Of a DNA stretch of 64,000 nt, positions 62,249-64,000 are shown in pieces. The position numbers and the translations under genes are program-made. Origin of the DNA: Mycolicibacterium stellerae (GTDB taxonomy: Bacteria; Actinomycetota; Actinomycetes; Mycobacteriales; Mycobacteriaceae). The first letter of the stretch is position 1, and every line of letters starts with the position of its first letter. Location: NCBI RefSeq assembly GCF_003719305.1, contig NZ_RARC01000002.1, forward strand, positions 1 through 64,000. The letters are read 5' to 3'. The notes beneath the pieces are model-generated. The model did no database searches. It saw nothing but the letters and a program-made list of their open reading frames with translations, and was not told the origin of the DNA.

Positions 62249-63424
62249 TCAGCTTACGGTGACGACGGGCGAACCGCTGGCATCATCGGATCCGCGTTCT
62301 GATTCCGTCTCGCTGGCGATCCGCATCGCCTCTTCGATGAGCGTTTCGACGATCAGGTGCTCCGGGACGGTCTTGATGACCTCACCCTTGACGAAGATCT
62401 GACCCTTGCCGTTGCCGGACGCGACGCCGAGGTCGGCCTCGCGCGCTTCGCCAGGACCGTTGACGACGCATCCCATCACAGCGACGCGCAGCGGAATCTC
62501 CATGCCCTCGAGACCCGCGGTGACCTCGTTGGCCAGCGTGTACACGTCGACCTGCGCGCGTCCGCACGACGGACACGAGACGATCTCCAGCCCGCGGGGA
62601 CGCAGGTTCAGCGATTCGAGGATCTGGTTGCCGACCTTGACCTCTTCGATCGGCGGCGCGGACAGCGACACCCGGATGGTGTCGCCGATGCCCTTGGAGA
62701 GCAGCGCGCCGAACGCGACGGAGGACTTGATCGTGCCCTGAAAGGCCGGGCCGGCCTCGGTGACGCCGAGGTGCAGCGGGTAGTCGCAGCGCTCGGCGAG
62801 GAGTTCGTAGGCGGCCACCATCACGACCGGATCGTTGTGCTTGACGCTGATCTTGATGTCGCCGAACCCGTGATCCTCGAACAGCGACGCCTCCCACAGC
62901 GCGGACTCGACCAACGCCTCCGGCGTCGCCTTGCCGTATTTCTCCATGAAGCGCTTGTCGAGCGAGCCTGCGTTCACGCCGATGCGGATCGGGATGCCTG
63001 CCGCACCAGCCGCCTTGGCGACCTCCTTGACCCGGCCGTCGAACTCCTTGATGTTGCCGGGGTTGACGCGTACGGCGGCACAGCCCGCGTCGATCGCGGC
63101 GAAGATGTATTTCGGCTGGAAGTGGATGTCGGCGATCACCGGGATGTTCGCCTTCTTCGCGATCGCGGGCAGTGCGTCGGCGTCCTCCTGGCGCGGGCAT
63201 GCGACACGGACGATGTCGCAGCCGGACGCGGTCAGCTCGGCGATCTGCTGCAGCGTGCTGTTCACGTCGTGCGTCTTGGTGGTGCACATGGACTGCACCG
63301 CGACGGGGTGGTCGCTGCCGACACCGACGTCGCCCACCATCAGCTGACGAGTTTTTCGCCGCGGCGCCAACGTTGGTGCCGGAGGTGCCGGCATGCCTAG
63401 CCCGATTGGGGAGCCGGAGGTCAT
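62249..63424 (-). CDS. ispG: 4-hydroxy-3-methylbut-2-enyl diphosphate synthase IspG (GcpE)
   Basis: The penultimate enzyme of the MEP isoprenoid pathway, a [4Fe-4S] reductase. The TIM-barrel part has [20 protein letters not shown] and [20 protein letters not shown]. The cluster Cys residues are in [11 protein letters not shown] and [11 protein letters not shown]. 391 residues is usual. It lies 10 bases downstream of rip1 on the same strand, and dxr is expected further upstream. Equivalent to Rv2868c. Confidence 0.97.
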   Translation of the reverse strand: MTSGSPIGLGMPAPPAPTLAPRRKTRQLMVGDVGVGSDHPVAVQSMCTTKTHDVNSTLQQIAELTASGCDIVRVACPRQEDADALPAIAKKANIPVIADIHFQPKYIFAAIDAGCAAVRVNPGNIKEFDGRVKEVAKAAGAAGIPIRIGVNAGSLDKRFMEKYGKATPEALVESALWEASLFEDHGFGDIKISVKHNDPVVMVAAYELLAERCDYPLHLGVTEAGPAFQGTIKSSVAFGALLSKGIGDTIRVSLSAPPIEEVKVGNQILESLNLRPRGLEIVSCPSCGRAQVDVYTLANEVTAGLEGMEIPLRVAVMGCVVNGPGEAREADLGVASGNGKGQIFVKGEVIKTVPEHLIVETLIEEAMRIASETESERGSDDASGSPVVTVS

Positions 63425-63434
63425 TGAATGTCTC

Positions 63435-64000
63435 CTATTGGAAAGGTCTGATCGGATTGACGAAGTCGGCGGTCACGGTCAGCGCCATGTAACCGATCAC
63501 AAAGACCAGGATGACGTAGGTGGCGGGCATCAGCTTGAGATAGTTCACCGGCGCCGCGGCCACCAGACCACGCGAGCGTCGGATCAGGTTGCGGATCTTC
63601 TCGAAGAAGGCGACCGCGATGTGACCGCCGTCGAACGGCAGCAGAGGCACCAGGTTGACCGCGCCGAGCACGAAGTTCAGCTGCGCCAGGAAGAACCAGA
63701 AGGCCAGGTAGAGCCCGCGCTCGAAGGCGTCGCCGCCGATGATCGACGCGCCGACGACGCTGATCGGCGTCTCCGGGTCGCGCTCGCCGCCGCCGATCGA
63801 GTGCACAAGCGCGCCGATCTTGGTCGGGATCTTCGCAAGCGCCTTGCCCAGTTCCACGGCCAGATCGCCGGTGAACGCCACCGTGCCGGGGATCGCGGTT
63901 ATCGGGTTGTAGTGCGTGTATTCGACGGGCCCGAACTCGGCGGCCGAGACGCCGACAGCGCCGACAGTGGACGGGGCCGATGCGGTGTCGGACGTGTAGC
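63435..64000 (-). CDS. rip1: Site-2 protease Rip1, C-terminal part
   Basis: An M50 intramembrane zinc metalloprotease, cut by the window edge: the frame stays open from 63435 through base 64000, about 188 residues of an expected ~400. The visible part has [12 protein letters not shown], then two membrane spans and the conserved [20 protein letters not shown], the Asp-containing zinc motif. The HExxH site and PDZ domain lie outside. Rip1 cleaves anti-sigma factors and controls envelope lipid composition and virulence in M. tuberculosis. It precedes ispG. Equivalent to Rv2869c. Confidence 0.94.
   Translation of the reverse strand, partial: YTSDTASAPSTVGAVGVSAAEFGPVEYTHYNPITAIPGTVAFTGDLAVELGKALAKIPTKIGALVHSIGGGERDPETPISVVGASIIGGDAFERGLYLAFWFFLAQLNFVLGAVNLVPLLPFDGGHIAVAFFEKIRNLIRRSRGLVAAAPVNYLKLMPATYVILVFVIGYMALTVTADFVNPIRPFQ

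Noticed and set aside
63960..64000. Possible second adapter at the right edge, because the last codons read YTSD
   Set aside because: The bases do not match the Nextera mosaic end, and the frame continues as a plausible Rip1 sequence.
1..64000. CRISPR array, tRNA, rRNA, transposase or integrase
   Set aside because: No regularly spaced direct repeats, cloverleaf sequences or transposase/integrase domains were seen on either strand.

Overview
This is a GC-rich actinobacterial chromosome segment, almost certainly from a rapidly growing Mycobacterium (Mycolicibacterium). Its backbone follows an order I know from M. tuberculosis: infB-ylxR-nusA-rimP, proS, efpA, cysG, cobB-cobO-chelatase-GNAT, a lysophospholipase-like hydrolase, mtr and nicT, SDR-aldC-amidotransferase-glnA4, map, a penicillin-binding lipoprotein, a DUF4081/GNAT protein, ispG and rip1. 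Mycothione reductase and this order are the strongest taxonomic evidence. Position 1 is not natural sequence: the first 42 bases resemble a damaged Nextera transposon adapter, so the window starts at a contig end inside infB. The right edge cuts rip1. No tRNA, rRNA, CRISPR array, transposase or phage gene was seen, and no stretch longer than 300 bases lacks a gene.

Layout. 1-5.3 kb: translation and transcription core, with two small plus-strand genes (Tat/lipoprotein-like and DUF4439). 5.3-11.1 kb: a hydrolase-adenylate cyclase fusion, two tandem EfpA-type exporters and siroheme synthase CysG. 11.2-16.4 kb: an orphan gene, then the cobalamin genes cobB, cobO, a fused ChlI-ChlD-type chelatase and a GNAT gene as one tight minus-strand operon. 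16.5-20.4 kb: hydrolase-mtr, then an ArsR regulator upstream of the Ni/Co permease nicT with a palindromic operator between them. 20.5-25.5 kb: accessory genes: a methyltransferase, an AfsR/SARP-STAND regulator bounded by 21-bp inverted repeats, and two tandem secreted paralogues ending in a CDGCC tail.

25.6-38.3 kb is a large amine/polyol catabolic locus. It holds an ethanolamine-type permease, an FGGY kinase, an AraM-like dehydrogenase, a phosphate-binding TIM-barrel protein, a UTRA GntR regulator, GlnA4, a gamma-glutamyl amidotransferase, AldC, an SDR and a FadR-type GntR regulator, with a second APC permease divergent. Shared operator-like motifs in front of glnA4 and between the two permeases tie it together. 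The simplest reading is ethanolamine (or another amino alcohol) to gamma-glutamyl amide to aldehyde to acid to amino acid plus glutamate. The kinase/AraM/TIM-barrel trio points to a second, phosphorylated substrate that I cannot name.

38.4-42 kb: an asnO-ngg pair predicted to make the osmoprotectant N-acetylglutaminylglutamine amide. 42-50 kb: a degenerate hydrolase, a lipoprotein, an SDR, a HAD phosphatase and an FrcBCA-like sugar ABC importer co-directional with manA, divergent from a LacI regulator with two operator copies. 50-64 kb: cobQ, map, a DUF1707 protein, a 1086-residue adenylate cyclase-STAND-LuxR protein, DUF1214 and sulfotransferase genes, a penicillin-binding lipoprotein, two GNAT genes, ispG and rip1.
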